Source of the DNA: Apiosordaria backusii | Lineage: Eukaryota; Ascomycota; Sordariomycetes; Sordariales; Lasiosphaeriaceae | DNA: 64,000 nucleotides | Assembly: GCA_030549205.1 (NCBI GenBank) | Contig: JAUKTV010000004.1 | Location: 2,790,001-2,854,000 of the forward strand | Direction: 5' to 3' | In this document: positions 10,676-21,457 of the stretch, in pieces | Layout: the number at the start of each line of letters is the position of its first letter | Position numbering within the stretch: position 1 is the first letter of the stretch | Translations under genes and position numbers: made by a program | The notes under the pieces: generated by a model | What the model saw: only the letters and a program-made list of their open reading frames with translations | Database searches by the model: none | Told to the model about the DNA's origin: nothing

Positions 10676-12602
10676 ATGGTGAGTTACCTTATCTCTTATG
10701 CCACACTACTGTCATCGGATCCACATTGGACCTTTGAAGTTGCCCCATGACCGGGAGGGCTAACAAATGTCTTCAGTCTGATCCTTCACATATCACCTAC
10801 ACGGAGAACTTGCAAAAGTTCCTCCGCCTGCCCCAGGGCGGCAAGCTCATTGCCGAGTACATCTGGATCGACAGTGAGGGCGGTGTCCGCTCAAAGTCAA
10901 GAGTGAGTTCAATTTCTTTTGTTGTTCTCTTGTCCAGAACCTTTCCTGTTTCTTCTTGTCCATCGTCATTCGTATGACGGCATGCACAACCGGCAAACGA
11001 CGGGTTTTGGCATGCTGCGGCTTGGCGGGCCAACCAAAGCGACGAAACAACCACACCACCTTCGGATTAGCCTGGTATCTGGTGTCACCTCCCGATCACT
11101 GGACCGCGGCGCAGGTCCGGATCTGGGGTCCGCATTCAGTCGCCTCTTACCGGCGGCTCATCACATTCCACTCGATTTTTTTTTGGGAACAACCCTCGGC
11201 ACAACTCCGACTTCGCCTTCTGCGTTGCCGACGCAAGCGGGATCGCACCCCGCTAAAAATCGCGATTTCACCCCACCGAGAACCCACTCTGGATATCCGC
11301 CGGCCAACCCCGCCATGGACAATCCTAGCAACGACACCGCTTGTGACTCGACAAACTCCTCGCCGCTACACCGACGGTTCCTGGCTTGCTCCGGCCAGAC
11401 TTGGACCGCCAGCTGACGGAAATCACCGCGCCGCATAATGCATGAACACGAGGACCCCAAATCACGAATAATCGACACACACCGACCATCGGTATCCAGC
11501 CGTCATTGCCGGGCTGTGCATGCCTATTTCGGGACAATGAAGCTTGATCTTGATGGAACTTAGACGCTAACATGGCATTCTTATCATTAGACTCTCGATG
11601 AGAAGGAGACCCCCTATGTTCCCGCCGAGCTTCCCATGTGGAACTTTGACGGTTCCTCTACTGGCCAGGCTCCCGGCGAGAACTCAGATGTCTACCTCCA
11701 GCCCGTTGCTGTCTTCCCCGACCCCTTCAGGGGTGCTCCCAACATTCTGTATGTCAAATCCTAGATTCGAGACACTTAGACAATGACTAACTTGAGAAAA
11801 CAGTGTTCTCGCCGAGTGCTTGAACAGCGATGGCACCCCCAATAAGTACAACCACCGCCACGAGTGCGCCAAGTTGATGGAGGCCCATGCCGAGCACAAG
11901 CCATGGTTCGGCCTTGAGCAAGAGTACACTTTGCTCGACCTCAACGACCGTCCCTATGGCTGGCCCAAGAACGGTTACCCCGCCCCCCAGGGTCCCTACT
12001 ACTGCGGTGTCGGTGCTGGCAAGGTTGTCATGCGTGACATCGTTGAGGCCCACTACAAGTGCTGCTTGTATGCCGGCGTCAAGATCTCCGGCACCAACGC
12101 CGAGGTCATGCCCGCTCAGTGGGAGTACCAAGTCGGCCCTTGCGAGGGTATTGAGATGGGTGACCACCTCTGGATCTCCCGTTTCCTCCTCCACCGTGTG
12201 GCTGAGGAGTTCGGCGCCAAGGTTTCTTTCGACCCCAAGCCCATCCCCGGTGACTGGAACGGTGCCGGTCTGCACAGCAACTTCTCCACCAAGGAGATGC
12301 GTGAGGAGGGTGGCATGAAGCACATCGAGGCCGCCATCAAGAAGCTCGAGGGCCGCCACGCCGAGCACATTGCCGTCTATGGCGAGGGTAACGAGAAGCG
12401 CCTTACCGGCCGCCACGAGACCGGCTCCATTGACACCTTCTCCTACGGCGTCGCTAACCGTGGCGCCTCCATCCGTATCCCCAGGGAATGCGCCGCCAAG
12501 GGTTATGGTTACTTTGAGGATCGCCGTCCCGCTTCCAACGCCGACCCATATCAAATTACTGGTATCATCATGGAAACCTGCTTCGGTGCTGTTTCTGAGT
12601 AG
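10676..12602 (+). CDS. GLN1: Glutamine synthetase, four exons
   Basis: Makes glutamine from glutamate, ammonia and ATP; cytosolic and central to nitrogen assimilation. Exon 1 is only the ATG (10676-10678). Then come 10777-10902, 11591-11748 and 11804-12602, giving 361 residues, normal for eukaryotic GS-II. Family signatures are visible: WNFDGSSTGQA, GLEQEYTLL, GPYYCGVG, the ATP-binding KPIPGDWNGAGLHSNFS and the catalytic-flap region around NRGASIRIPR. The protein starts MSDPSHITYTENLQKF. The ATG must be the start because exon 2 opens directly with the conserved SDP sequence and has no ATG of its own before the conserved region. Intron 1 is 98 nt; intron 2 is 688 nt, far longer than others in this window; intron 3 is 55 nt. 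Confidence 0.97.
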
Positions 12603-13849
12603 AGGGATGATGGTGATGACTGCATTATTTTAGACTAATAAGTGGTTTATGGGCATTTTGCGCGCGTTTTGGTTTAGGCATTTGGGATAAAGGAAGGGTT
12701 GGTTTATGGCGAGGTTGAGCGCTTTTTTTTCGCTAGGGAATGGGAACAACACACACACACATACACTTCACATGTTACATAGATTATTCCGAGTTCTCTC
12801 TTTTTCTGTTCCCTGATACCCGGGTTTACAAGACAACAACAAGCATTAATTTTGGCTGAAAAGTCATCTCACTTCACTCTTTGCGTGCCTGCTCGGGGGC
12901 CTTCATCTCGAATTTTTGTCTCGGTGACTTGTATCTTCTTTCGGTTCAGCCAAGCAGTGCCTCCCAACTGTGGCTGAGAAAAAGGGGAAGTGGAAAAGGG
13001 AGGCGAATACGCCAAGCATACATAGTTGTGCAGCAAATCAAGTGTTGACTTTGTACGTAAGATTGTCACGGTGAGGGTCCTCAACACAGCTGTCAACTAC
13101 TTACTGTTTGCCAAACCAGTGGCCACATATTCGTTGCTGACATCATCAAAAGTTATTTTCCAGACTTGGAAATGGATGATGTCGATGATGGCGGTATCGC
13201 GAACTTTCTGGACTTTCTGGACTTCTGACACCTTAACCTCCGAGGCTTGACTGGTCCAGAGTTCGCACTGTGTCAGGTACAAGTTCGAGTTCTCTCCACT
13301 TAGTGTGGCGCTTGTCAGGAGGAGTCCCTGTGGCTGACATCATCCTGGTTTCGGCATCGTGATCTGCTGCCCCTTTTCGACCCCTTTTCACCGAGGTATT
13401 GGGGTAAGTGGTTGGTGACTGGACCCTGGGGAAAAGGAACGAACATCAACAGTGTCGATGACGCTATTCCCACCTTTTGCTGTTGGCTCACTGTCTTTTT
13501 GTCGTTCTTGTTCAGGAAGGGGTTGCATCATTGACTTGGACCTGGCGGGAAGGAAACCGATTCTGATGACACTATTCACAGGTTTCGTTACCCCTCGGAC
13601 ACTTTGCTCCTTTTTTTGCCCCTACTACGCCTTTTCCACCTGGGGGTAGCAGATCCCCTTATACCCGGCTGATGAATGAGCCCTTTTTTTTTTTTTTTTT
13701 GAAAACCGCCCGGATTGTTAAGTGTACAGATAGACAGGAGAGCTGAAAAATGGAGATCTTTTTGGCAGTGTTGAAGTACGCTTGCATCGGGCTTGTGAGG
13801 AATGCCTATCATGGTGAGAGGGAGTGTATAAAATTTATATCCAATAACA
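12603..13849. other. Intergenic region with a poly-T tract
   Basis: 3' flank of glutamine synthetase and spacer before tRNA-Phe. A short CA repeat lies at about 12749-12766 and an uninterrupted T17 run at 13684-13700. No gene is supported. An A/T-rich TATAAAATTTATA box sits at about 13827-13839, just upstream of the tRNA, where it could help Pol III initiation. Confidence 0.5.
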
Positions 13850-13939
13850 GCGGGTTTAGCTCAGTTGGGAGAGCGTCAGACTGAAGTCAACTTCAGGAAG
13901 TCAATCTGAAGGTCATGTGTTCGATCCACATAAACCGCA
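13850..13939 (+). tRNA. tRNA-Phe (GAA) with a 17-nt intron
   Basis: A full cloverleaf can be drawn. The acceptor stem GCGGGTT pairs with AACCGC. The D arm is GCTC/GAGC, the T arm ATGTG/CACAT with TTCGATC. The anticodon stem is TCAGA/TCTGA with loop CTGAAGA. The anticodon GAA is at 13883-13885, and a 17-nt intron (13887-13903) interrupts the loop one base 3' of it, the normal position. The mature sequence closely matches yeast tRNA-Phe. A T-run follows within about 15 bp and could terminate Pol III. Confidence 0.96.
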
Positions 13940-14403
13940 TCTTCTTTTACATTTTTAACATTCTCTCCGCATTTGTCTGTTGTTCGCAAAGGATATCAGT
14001 CTTTTTGTTTGTTGAAGTTCATTTGGCATGGTTGATTGGTAGAGATCTCTGTGCATGGGTTGCTGCACTGGTATGGCGTTTTCTGTGGGTGGGGTTGTGT
14101 TGGTTTTGAATAGTCGAATTGCGGGATATCGTCAAGGATCATTTCTGGATTATTTCCTCCAAGATCCTTGAAGCAAACTTCTTGTCTGACCACCATTGTT
14201 AACGGTTCTTTTGTCAATAGTGAGGTATGCAGAAAGTAGCGGGGATGGTGGGTGCAGTTACTTGTCTGTTGAGAGGCCCCAACCCACCGACGCGGCCAGC
14301 TCAACCCAGCCTGCCTACCTAATTCTCGACCAGATTTAATCCTTCAAAGTCTTTCTCAAAGTTTCTTCGTCCAAAACCGCTAGAAACACCAAACAACCGC
14401 ATC
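13940..14403. other. Intergenic region
   Basis: Lies between tRNA-Phe and the HET pseudogene. I see nothing with a recognisable function. The last 60 bp look like a fungal leader ending in a Kozak-like ATCATG. Confidence 0.4.
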
Positions 14404-16415
14404 ATGTCAGCTGATCGCATGTACGAACGCTTCCACGATTTGACTGAGTTGAGACTCGGCTGCTACTGCGAGTGGCAGACTAATCAAACCTTGGAGCCTG
14501 CGAGGTTTGGACAAATACCAGAAGATGGTGGTCCAGCAGACGTGTTCCCAGAAGCCGAGGTCCAAGCATGGACGTCGGACAAAAGAGAAACTCGAAGGAA
14601 GAACTCGCACAAAACGCTTTATCAACCCATCTTGGATCCTTATGAGATCCGTGTCCTAGAAATCAAGCCCGGCAGTAACGATGAGCCGATACAATGCTGC
14701 CTCCACCGCTGCTCGCTAGAATTCAAAGAACGCCCTCGGCAGGTCGTTCGAAACTCGGAAACTTCGCCTCTGAAAAGTAGGCTTATGGCAGTGCCCCAAA
14801 GCAAGTTCGGCTTGTTGATGCACGACTTGGCAAAGCCAATCTGGTACACATCACTCAGCTACACATGGGGCCCTCCAGTGTTTGACATGGCCATCAAGGT
14901 CGATGGGCATGAAAAGCTCGTTACAAGTCGCTGTACGGCGCCCTCCAACACTTGCGGCAATATGGGCACTTTGTGTGTTTGTGGATAGACCAAATCTGCA
15001 TCGACCAGACCAATAAGAATGAGAAAGCTCAACAGATCCCTCTAGTGTCAACTATCTACACCCGCGCCATAAACACTATTGTGTGGCTCGGAGATGGAGA
15101 TTCAAACATGGCCGCCGCGTTCGACTTTTTGAACGGGGTTCCGGATCTGATCCAACATACTTCGGCTATCCGGTGTCCTGAAGACTTTGAAAGGTTATCA
15201 CTGCCACATCCAGACTCAGCAACTTGGAAAGGGGTCTGGGACCTCGTTAGACGACCATGGTTTCAAAGATTATGGATCTACCAAGAAGTGATCTTGTCAC
15301 AAGACATCACCATTGCCTGCGGTGGGCCGCACAAAGCCAGAACGAGGATGAACTGGGACATCTTCGCCGGAGCCTGTCTTGCACTCCAAGAGAGCGGCAT
15401 CACCCAATCGCTCTGTTACGACCCACAAGACAAGATATACGGCCTACTGGGCATGATCGAGATCAAGAACAGCTGGATCAAAATCAGCTACCACGACAGT
15501 TATACATACCCCAGCCTTTACCACGACGTGGTAGTTGGTCTGCTACAACGGAACACGTCGCCGCTGAACGGTGTGCTCAATTCGATTGACCACGAGCCGC
15601 TCGGAGGCTGTCCCTCCTGGGTCCCAGACTGGAGCAAGCCCCGAGAGACAGTTGCGCTGGGATACGAGAGCTCTACCACGAATGTGTACAATGTGTGCGG
15701 CGCAGAGAAGCCGCACAAACACCTAGATACCCGGCTGAGTATCAAATCCTTGGGCCTAATAACAGTGAACTGCACATTGAGGGGCGGGTGTTTGATACCA
15801 TTGCTGTTCTGAGCGATGTGTTGGCTGACCCAAACATTGTTCAGCCTCTGTCCGCCAACAAAGACTGGATTCATTGTATCGATTTCGTCGCTCGGCACTT
15901 TCAAACGGCCTACCCCTCCTCTCACGGTTCAGTATTCACAGCCTTTTGGCACACAACGGTGGTGGGCAAGGACTCAAGCGGCATGCATCCCTGTCTAGAC
16001 TCTTTTGCAGAGATATTTTCTCTCTTGCTCGATGAGACCACTGGGCGATCGCCTTCTCTGCCAGGACAGACGTACTCACCAAGGCAACTACGACCACGAG
16101 GGAAGGGAAAACTAACCCTGGCTTCGTTGGAGTCGAGGCAGCCGAAGAAGACGTTTGAGGAAATTAGGGTGGCTATGAGGGAGCCGTTGAAGGGGAGGAG
16201 GTTGGTCAAGACGGAAAGGGGGTATATAGGGTTGGTTTCGAGGTATGCGAGGGTTGGGGATGGGATTGGGATTGTGAAGGGTTGGTTGTTGGACGCCCTT
16301 TGTTCTGAGGACTGCTGGAGAAGGGAATCAGTGAAAGGTTGTGGGAGAGGCTTTTGTTGAGGGGATTATGAGAGGGGAAGAGGCGGATGAGATGGGGAAG
16401 ATTGTGCTTGTTTGA
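14404..16415 (+). pseudogene. HET-domain (heterokaryon incompatibility) gene, decayed
   Basis: HET proteins act in non-self recognition and cell death after fusion of unlike fungal strains. The hallmark blocks are present: SLSYTWGPP, LWIDQICIDQTNKNEKAQQ, YTRAINTIVWLGD, RRPWFQRLWIYQEVILS and CYDPQDKIYGLLG. The C-terminal GEAFVEGIMRGEE block is also there. They lie in three reading frames. A one-base loss near 14930 separates WGPP from the WIDQICIDQ block. A second shift lies between about 15690 and 15725. A third is an extra base near 16285-16295, before PFVLRTAGEG. An in-frame TGA at 16332-16334 interrupts the last block. No donor/acceptor pairs explain these breaks. The intact protein would be roughly 670 residues. 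At least the non-homopolymer shifts and the stop point to true decay. Confidence 0.88.
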
Positions 16416-16667
16416 CGGGTAGGGGTGAGTTTGATCCTATTGGTACGACACATATCATCAATCACACATCATGGAAAGTTCAGTCAGCCCGTTTCGCGAA
16501 GAGCAAGTCCAGCTATATTTATATACCAATCAACCTGGATCCCAAACTCCAACGACCCTTCCATGAGCGCCACTTATTCGATCCCAAAAACAAATCTATC
16601 GCGGCTCCGCCTGCAGAGCCTTGCATTAGCGACAATCGGATTCCATGTCGCCACAGGTCGCAATTCA

Positions 16668-17910
16668 TTATACCTCGATTCTGCGAGGATCAGCGGCGAT
16701 ACCCTGAACCCGGGCATACTCAGGACCCTCGAGCGTATACGGCTGGAGCTTGCCCAACTGGACAATAAAAGCCTTCAAGGCGGCGTCTCCATCGATATAG
16801 TTGGGATTCATCGCTGCCCTCTTCTCTCGCAACTGCTTTGCCGTCGCTGGACGTTTGAGCGGCTTTGGGCCAGCGGGAACTTGAGCGAAAACTGTCATGG
16901 TTGAACTGTTAGCATTTATCAATACTACGATTGTCGAAAGGTGACCAACAGACCTCCAGCGAGCATGTTCTTGACCCAGGCATGCGGGACTAGGTGCGTT
17001 TCAAGGGCGCTTCCCTTGGTGCGTTGGATGTCGGCCCACAGAGTGCCACCCTGGGCCTCCTTCCGGGCATCCTTGTCGTCGTAAAAACTCCACACGCTGT
17101 ACCCGACGAACTTGACTTCCCAGTACAGGCCGGACTCGCCCAGACTGAGGATCGTGCCGGCTTTGGGAGGCACGTCAATCTTTGGGGGCGTGTCGGCGTC
17201 AATGACTCCAGTCAATCTGCCAACGAAGACGTGTACCAGCTCATGGGCGATGGTGAGGCTGGCCACAATAAGATGCTTCTCAAGATCTGCCAGATCAGCT
17301 GCGGTCTTGGTGGCGAGGAATCTATTTGCAGCAACACCGGCATATTCCATCATCTGCGTGGACTGAAAGTTAGTGGATGTGAAACCACGAGACAAAAGGA
17401 ATGCTGTGGGCTTAGCTAGATACTGACCCCGCTGTCAACGAACACGACACTCGAGTTCTTGACTGAGTACGTCGACTTTTTGTCTGTATACCAACTCACT
17501 CGGCGGGTCACTCCAACTCCTGGGCATCGGGTGCTCAAGATGAGGTTGGGAAAGTCGGCACGGACTGCCTGGAGCCAGGAGGTGACGAATGCGGAATCGA
17601 TCGAGGTGGCATCCTCTCCGACGGCCCAGTTCTTCCTATAGCGGGGCTTGACAGCGTCGAGGATGTCGTTTCCAGTCTCAAGCAAGGCTTTTCTTCCAGC
17701 AGTCGACTCGAGCATGGCCATGGCGAGGGTGATGCAGTACAGGGTCACCTGGTATACAGGGCTTCGACTGTCCACAAGAGGGGCGATATTAGGATTGGTC
17801 TCATGCTTTTGCCAGACGATGCGGATGTTGGCAATCTTTGGGCCCGAGGGGGATGGAATTCTGGGAGGAGGAGTGTTGCCTGTGGGCTTGCCTGGCGTCT
17901 TAGGAGGCAT
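16668..17910 (-). CDS. Unknown protein with an HExxH zinc-protease-like motif
   Basis: Three exons (17428-17910, 16954-17362, 16668-16891) join in phase to 371 residues. The introns are 65 and 62 nt, with CTAACTTTCAG and GCTAAC...ACAG signals. The key feature is TIAHELVHVFVG in exon 2, an HExxH motif of the kind that binds catalytic zinc in zincin metallopeptidases. The second half contains several possible third ligands (for example Glu in GLYWEVKF). There is no signal peptide or membrane segment. The N-terminus is Pro/Gly/Lys-rich (PPKTPGKPTGNTPPPR). I do not recognise the family. Peptidase activity is inferred from the motif only, and a chance or inactive HExxH is possible. It is flanked by the HET pseudogene and another degraded gene. 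Confidence 0.75.
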
Positions 17911-18663
17911 ATTGGTAGCTTGAATGATTGAAAGATTGATGCAAGATATAAAGGATCAGGTTATACAGGTCAAAAACTGAAGCGCCGGGCTTAAAGGTAA
18001 CGAGGTGAAGATGAGGACGAAGTGGATGATGAGAGAATATTGGGACTTTGGATCATGATTTGATGCCAGCTTTATACATCATCCGACTTCTGAGGCCCTT
18101 CGTGGCCCCGTAATCTTGAAGCCAACCAAGATAGGAACCCATGATAGAAGTTCCATGCGACCAACAGTTGTCCACTCTTGGTCCCAACTGATTGTTTCAG
18201 GTCAAGTAATAGATATCGCTCGCCGTCGCCGCCCTGTAAGTGATTGCGCCCTTTTTGATCATGGGTCCATTCCAAGGACCGTGTGTGTATTGCGGCGAAG
18301 GCCGGCCGATGACGATCGTGCGACTTCAGTCCAACACGCCCACATCAAATTCCATCACGACGTTGGTCCTAACCCCCTCAGCCTTGCAGCTCGGGGCCGG
18401 GAAGAAAAATATGCACAGATACGTGATAGTGCAGTTATATTGGGTGCTGTTAGTGCCAACGGGTACTTTTGCAACGGCACGCTTTAAAGGGGGGCCAACC
18501 TCTCTGTTTACATGTGGCGCAGGCCCAAGGTGGGGTTTTTGCCTCCTCTCCAACCTCCAACAACCTCTTTCTCACTTTTGGCTTTCCACCATTTTCTCGC
18601 ACCTTCACTATATCACACACAGAAAACACTCAGTAACACTTCCTTACTCTTCAAAACAGAACC
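17911..18663. promoter_or_regulatory. Divergent promoter region
   Basis: About 750 bp between the start of the HExxH gene (minus) and the next plus-strand gene. No coding signal is seen. A TC-rich, TATATCAC-containing leader lies just before 18664. No specific binding sites were identified. Confidence 0.45.
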
Positions 18664-19771
18664 ATGGACGACGAAACGCTAAAGTCACTCACGGAGCAAA
18701 TGGAGCGGCGCGCACGCCTTGAGTATGCTGCCCGCATCCCGTTTCCCGAGGCTCTCAAGAGCGCAAACCACTACAAGCTCTTCATCCGCGCCATGAAAAA
18801 CGTCCTCTCAACCGAACTGGCCCAGTTCACCTACGCCCAAATCATCGACGGCCTCCCCATCGAAGACGTAGCCTGGGACCGCCGCATTCCAGCCGTCTAT
18901 GGCAACCACCCCATCGAGCACCACCCTGACCTCTGCCCGGGTGCTTTGGAACGTGCCAGGGAATACAAAGACCAAATCGACTTTTCCATCCTCTCTTTTA
19001 GTCCCAATCTCATAAACGCATACACCCAATCCGCCCCCGGTTCCAAAATATTCAACACCCGCCTCATCGAACTCGTGGCTGTGGCGCTGAATGAGATAGG
19101 CGTGATTCTCTTCCAGATGGACATCCGGCTCCACCAGGGGCAGGGAGACCTCTCGATTGAGGCAATCACGAACTGGAAGGAAGATCCAGATGACGAGACG
19201 TTGCCGACTATGTTTCATCACCCTTATTATCTTCACAGTGACATCTACCCCCTCGGCGCGGCAAACATGGCAGGGTACTGGGCTGAAGATCGCATCCTGG
19301 GGGTATAGTGACGTTTGACCGGAAGGCTGAACAAGAAAATGGTACTCTGCCGAACGTTTACGTTGTTCCTAGCCGGGCGGGGACGACGCTTAGGTACTGG
19401 CAGTTGTTGGACGGGCAGCAGGAGGGGTTGATTGATTTTCTTTTGGGGAAAGATAATCAGGGGAAGGACCGCTTCCACTGAAGTGCACGGAGGAGAATAA
19501 GGTCAGGATTGATGAACGGTTCGCGGTTGTACCGAGGGGGGTGTATAGGGATGTTTGGGAACGGTTACCGCCGACTGTGGAGCATATGAGGCATATGGAT
19601 CGGAGGCCGAGGAACGAGGGGGATTACCCGGAAGATGGGACGGTGGAGTTGATGAGGGCTATTGAGGAGGTTTATGGAAGGGTTGGGGGAAATGAGGTGA
19701 GGGAAGAGCTGGGGACGGGGAGTGCCGGAGGGGGTGAAGAGGAGGGTAATAAGGATGAAAAGTCGGAGTAG
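18664..19771 (+). pseudogene. Unknown Sordariomycete-type protein, broken by two frameshifts
   Basis: Translation from the ATG at 18664 gives 214 residues with good coding character, ending ...YWAEDRILGV. The next plausible coding frame begins immediately and reads IVTFDRKAEQENGTLPNVYV then YWQLLDGQQEGLIDFLLG. It then shifts again near 19473-19482 to PLPLKCTEENKVRIDERF and runs to a stop at 19769-19771. The first shift is in a G5 run (about 19300-19304), so it could be a sequencing error. The second is not in a long homopolymer. Restoring both would give about 370 residues. The C-terminus is Gly/Glu-rich. I do not recognise a domain. Either a recently broken gene or an assembly artefact. Confidence 0.65.
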
Positions 19772-20514
19772 ACCGACAGATATTTTATACGGAACGCCAA
19801 AGGGCGAGTTGGTGGGAATTCATATTTTCAAGGGCAAATCATTCAACTTTCTGAAGCGAGTCATTACCACCAAAAAGAACCCAGAAACCCCTTCCAGTCA
19901 TCAAATGCCTACACTATTTCGAGACCGGCTTGCCAGATCATGATCAACCATATTGTAAGCCTCTGCAACATCTTTGCACATATTCACAACTTCTCCGTGA
20001 AACCCATTAAGCTCCTTGACAAGACAATCATAGTCCCATACAGCTAGGTAGGTAATATTCTCGGCTCTCTCGCAATGTCTTAGCGTCTTCAATCTGTGAG
20101 CAATTAGGATTGATCAATTCGGTAATTTCAAAGCTTAGGAAAAGGGCTTTGGATACGCTAGTGGGATTTCACAGAGAAAAACTTCTGTGATGATTATAGT
20201 CCATTGTTCTTCAAAGTCGATAAAGGTAGTCTTTGTGTGTTTGGATGGTATGATACTTTTGATGGGAGTTGTCGGACTTCAGTGAGTCCTGTTGAACCTC
20301 TCTGGCAGTAATTGCCTTATACCTGTTTCGACACATTTGAGAAACACCAGCGATATATTTCGCAACGCTACCTACTGTCGTTCTGTGTAATTTCAGAAGG
20401 CAAAAGCTCACTTCTTCCACAATCCTGGCGGCCCTTGAAAGAATCAAAGATCAAGTTGAGCAAGGGGATAGAGAAGTACTCTTCAGATGAGGATCTGGCA
20501 AAATTATTATCAAA
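19772..20514. other. Intergenic region
   Basis: A/T-rich spacer between the broken gene and tRNA-Arg. No gene, repeat or named regulatory site is supported. Confidence 0.4.
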
Positions 20515-20620
20515 GGCCGTGTAGCGCAATGGTAGCGCGTTACTTTCCGGTTTCAAACTTGTGTGAATAAGTTAAATCTCCAGCTGGTAAAGGTTCTGGG
20601 TTCGAGTCCCAGCATGGTCG
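20515..20620 (+). tRNA. tRNA-Arg (CCG) with a 34-nt intron
   Basis: The acceptor stem GGCCGTG pairs with CATGGTC, with two G-T pairs. The D arm is GCGC/GCGC. The T arm is CTGGG/CCCAG around TTCGAGT. The anticodon stem is TTACT/GGTAA. The anticodon CCG at 20547-20549 reads the Arg codon CGG. The intron runs about 20551-20584, after the base 3' of the anticodon, the canonical place. A T5 tract follows at 20624-20628, suitable for Pol III termination. Intron ends were set by restoring a seven-base loop. Confidence 0.93.
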
Positions 20621-21457
20621 TTCTTTTTGGGTTGATGATATTACATCTTGTATACCTCCTTTGATGTGCGTGCCCCTTGTCGAAAATGACACCGTGGGGG
20701 TTACACCTTTTTGCGGTGACGGCAACAATGGCGATGGCGTTATTCAGAGAAGAAGGCTGTCACGAAATGTGCTTAGTTTAAAGAGATGTGGTGTTGTTGG
20801 AATAGCGACATTCGTCGCTATATTAAGAGACATGGATAGACATCAACTAAGGAATCAGAAAGCTATTCGGTTGTGTGACGTAGAGGGATAAGGCATGTCA
20901 CTTTGTAATGGTATTGTCAATGAGAGCTTTTATCAGAAAAGCGCAAAGAAATTCCGAACATTGTTGAGTGCATGCTTGGGTTAAATGACATTGAAATCAT
21001 TGAGGAGGTTTATGAAGAACCAAGGTATACTTGAATTGGGAGAGAAAAAGCTACCTTATGTTTAATGAAAGAGTCCAGGGGTCATTTGATAGAGGTAATG
21101 AATTATTGTTGAAAGGAATGGAGCTAGGAAGTCTCGCTTCAGTGTTTAGATAGGGACCATCAATGTTTCACACTGCTAGACTTCTTTGCCGAATATTTAG
21201 AAGTAAACCACTCCGCGAAATTGTCACACCTCGACCCCTTCCCTCCTTCACATTCTTTCCATCTTATTCTAGCTCTCCCCCCACCAGCGTTTTACTTCTA
21301 TCAACGTCTCTCCACGACGTCTATTCTCCAGCGCGTCTCAGCTCTTACTCCGAGGCCTGTTCTCTTGCGAATAGACGGCAGCGACTCCCAACTCTTCGTC
21401 TATTTGACGACATATTCCACGGTTGTCTATTCTCGCCAGTCCCTCAAAGGCTATCAG
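20621..21457. other. Intergenic region
   Basis: Spacer and upstream region of the GHKL-like gene. From about 21225 to 21330 it is CT-rich, consistent with a 5' leader. No coding feature is supported before the ATG at 21458. Confidence 0.4.

Noticed and set aside
10919..11416. 165-codon frame inside glutamine synthetase intron 2
   Set aside because: Low conservation appearance, basic random-like composition and no recognisable protein; more simply part of a long intron.
11787..12554. Long open frame (255 codons) antisense to glutamine synthetase
   Set aside because: It mirrors the strong codon bias of the real gene (third-position C/G) and has low-complexity Val/Gly/Leu content; no start context or family match.
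14404..16415. RIP as the cause of the HET gene's inactivation
   Set aside because: The breaks are mainly single-base gains or losses, whereas RIP makes only C-to-T (G-to-A) changes; only the TGA could be of that type.
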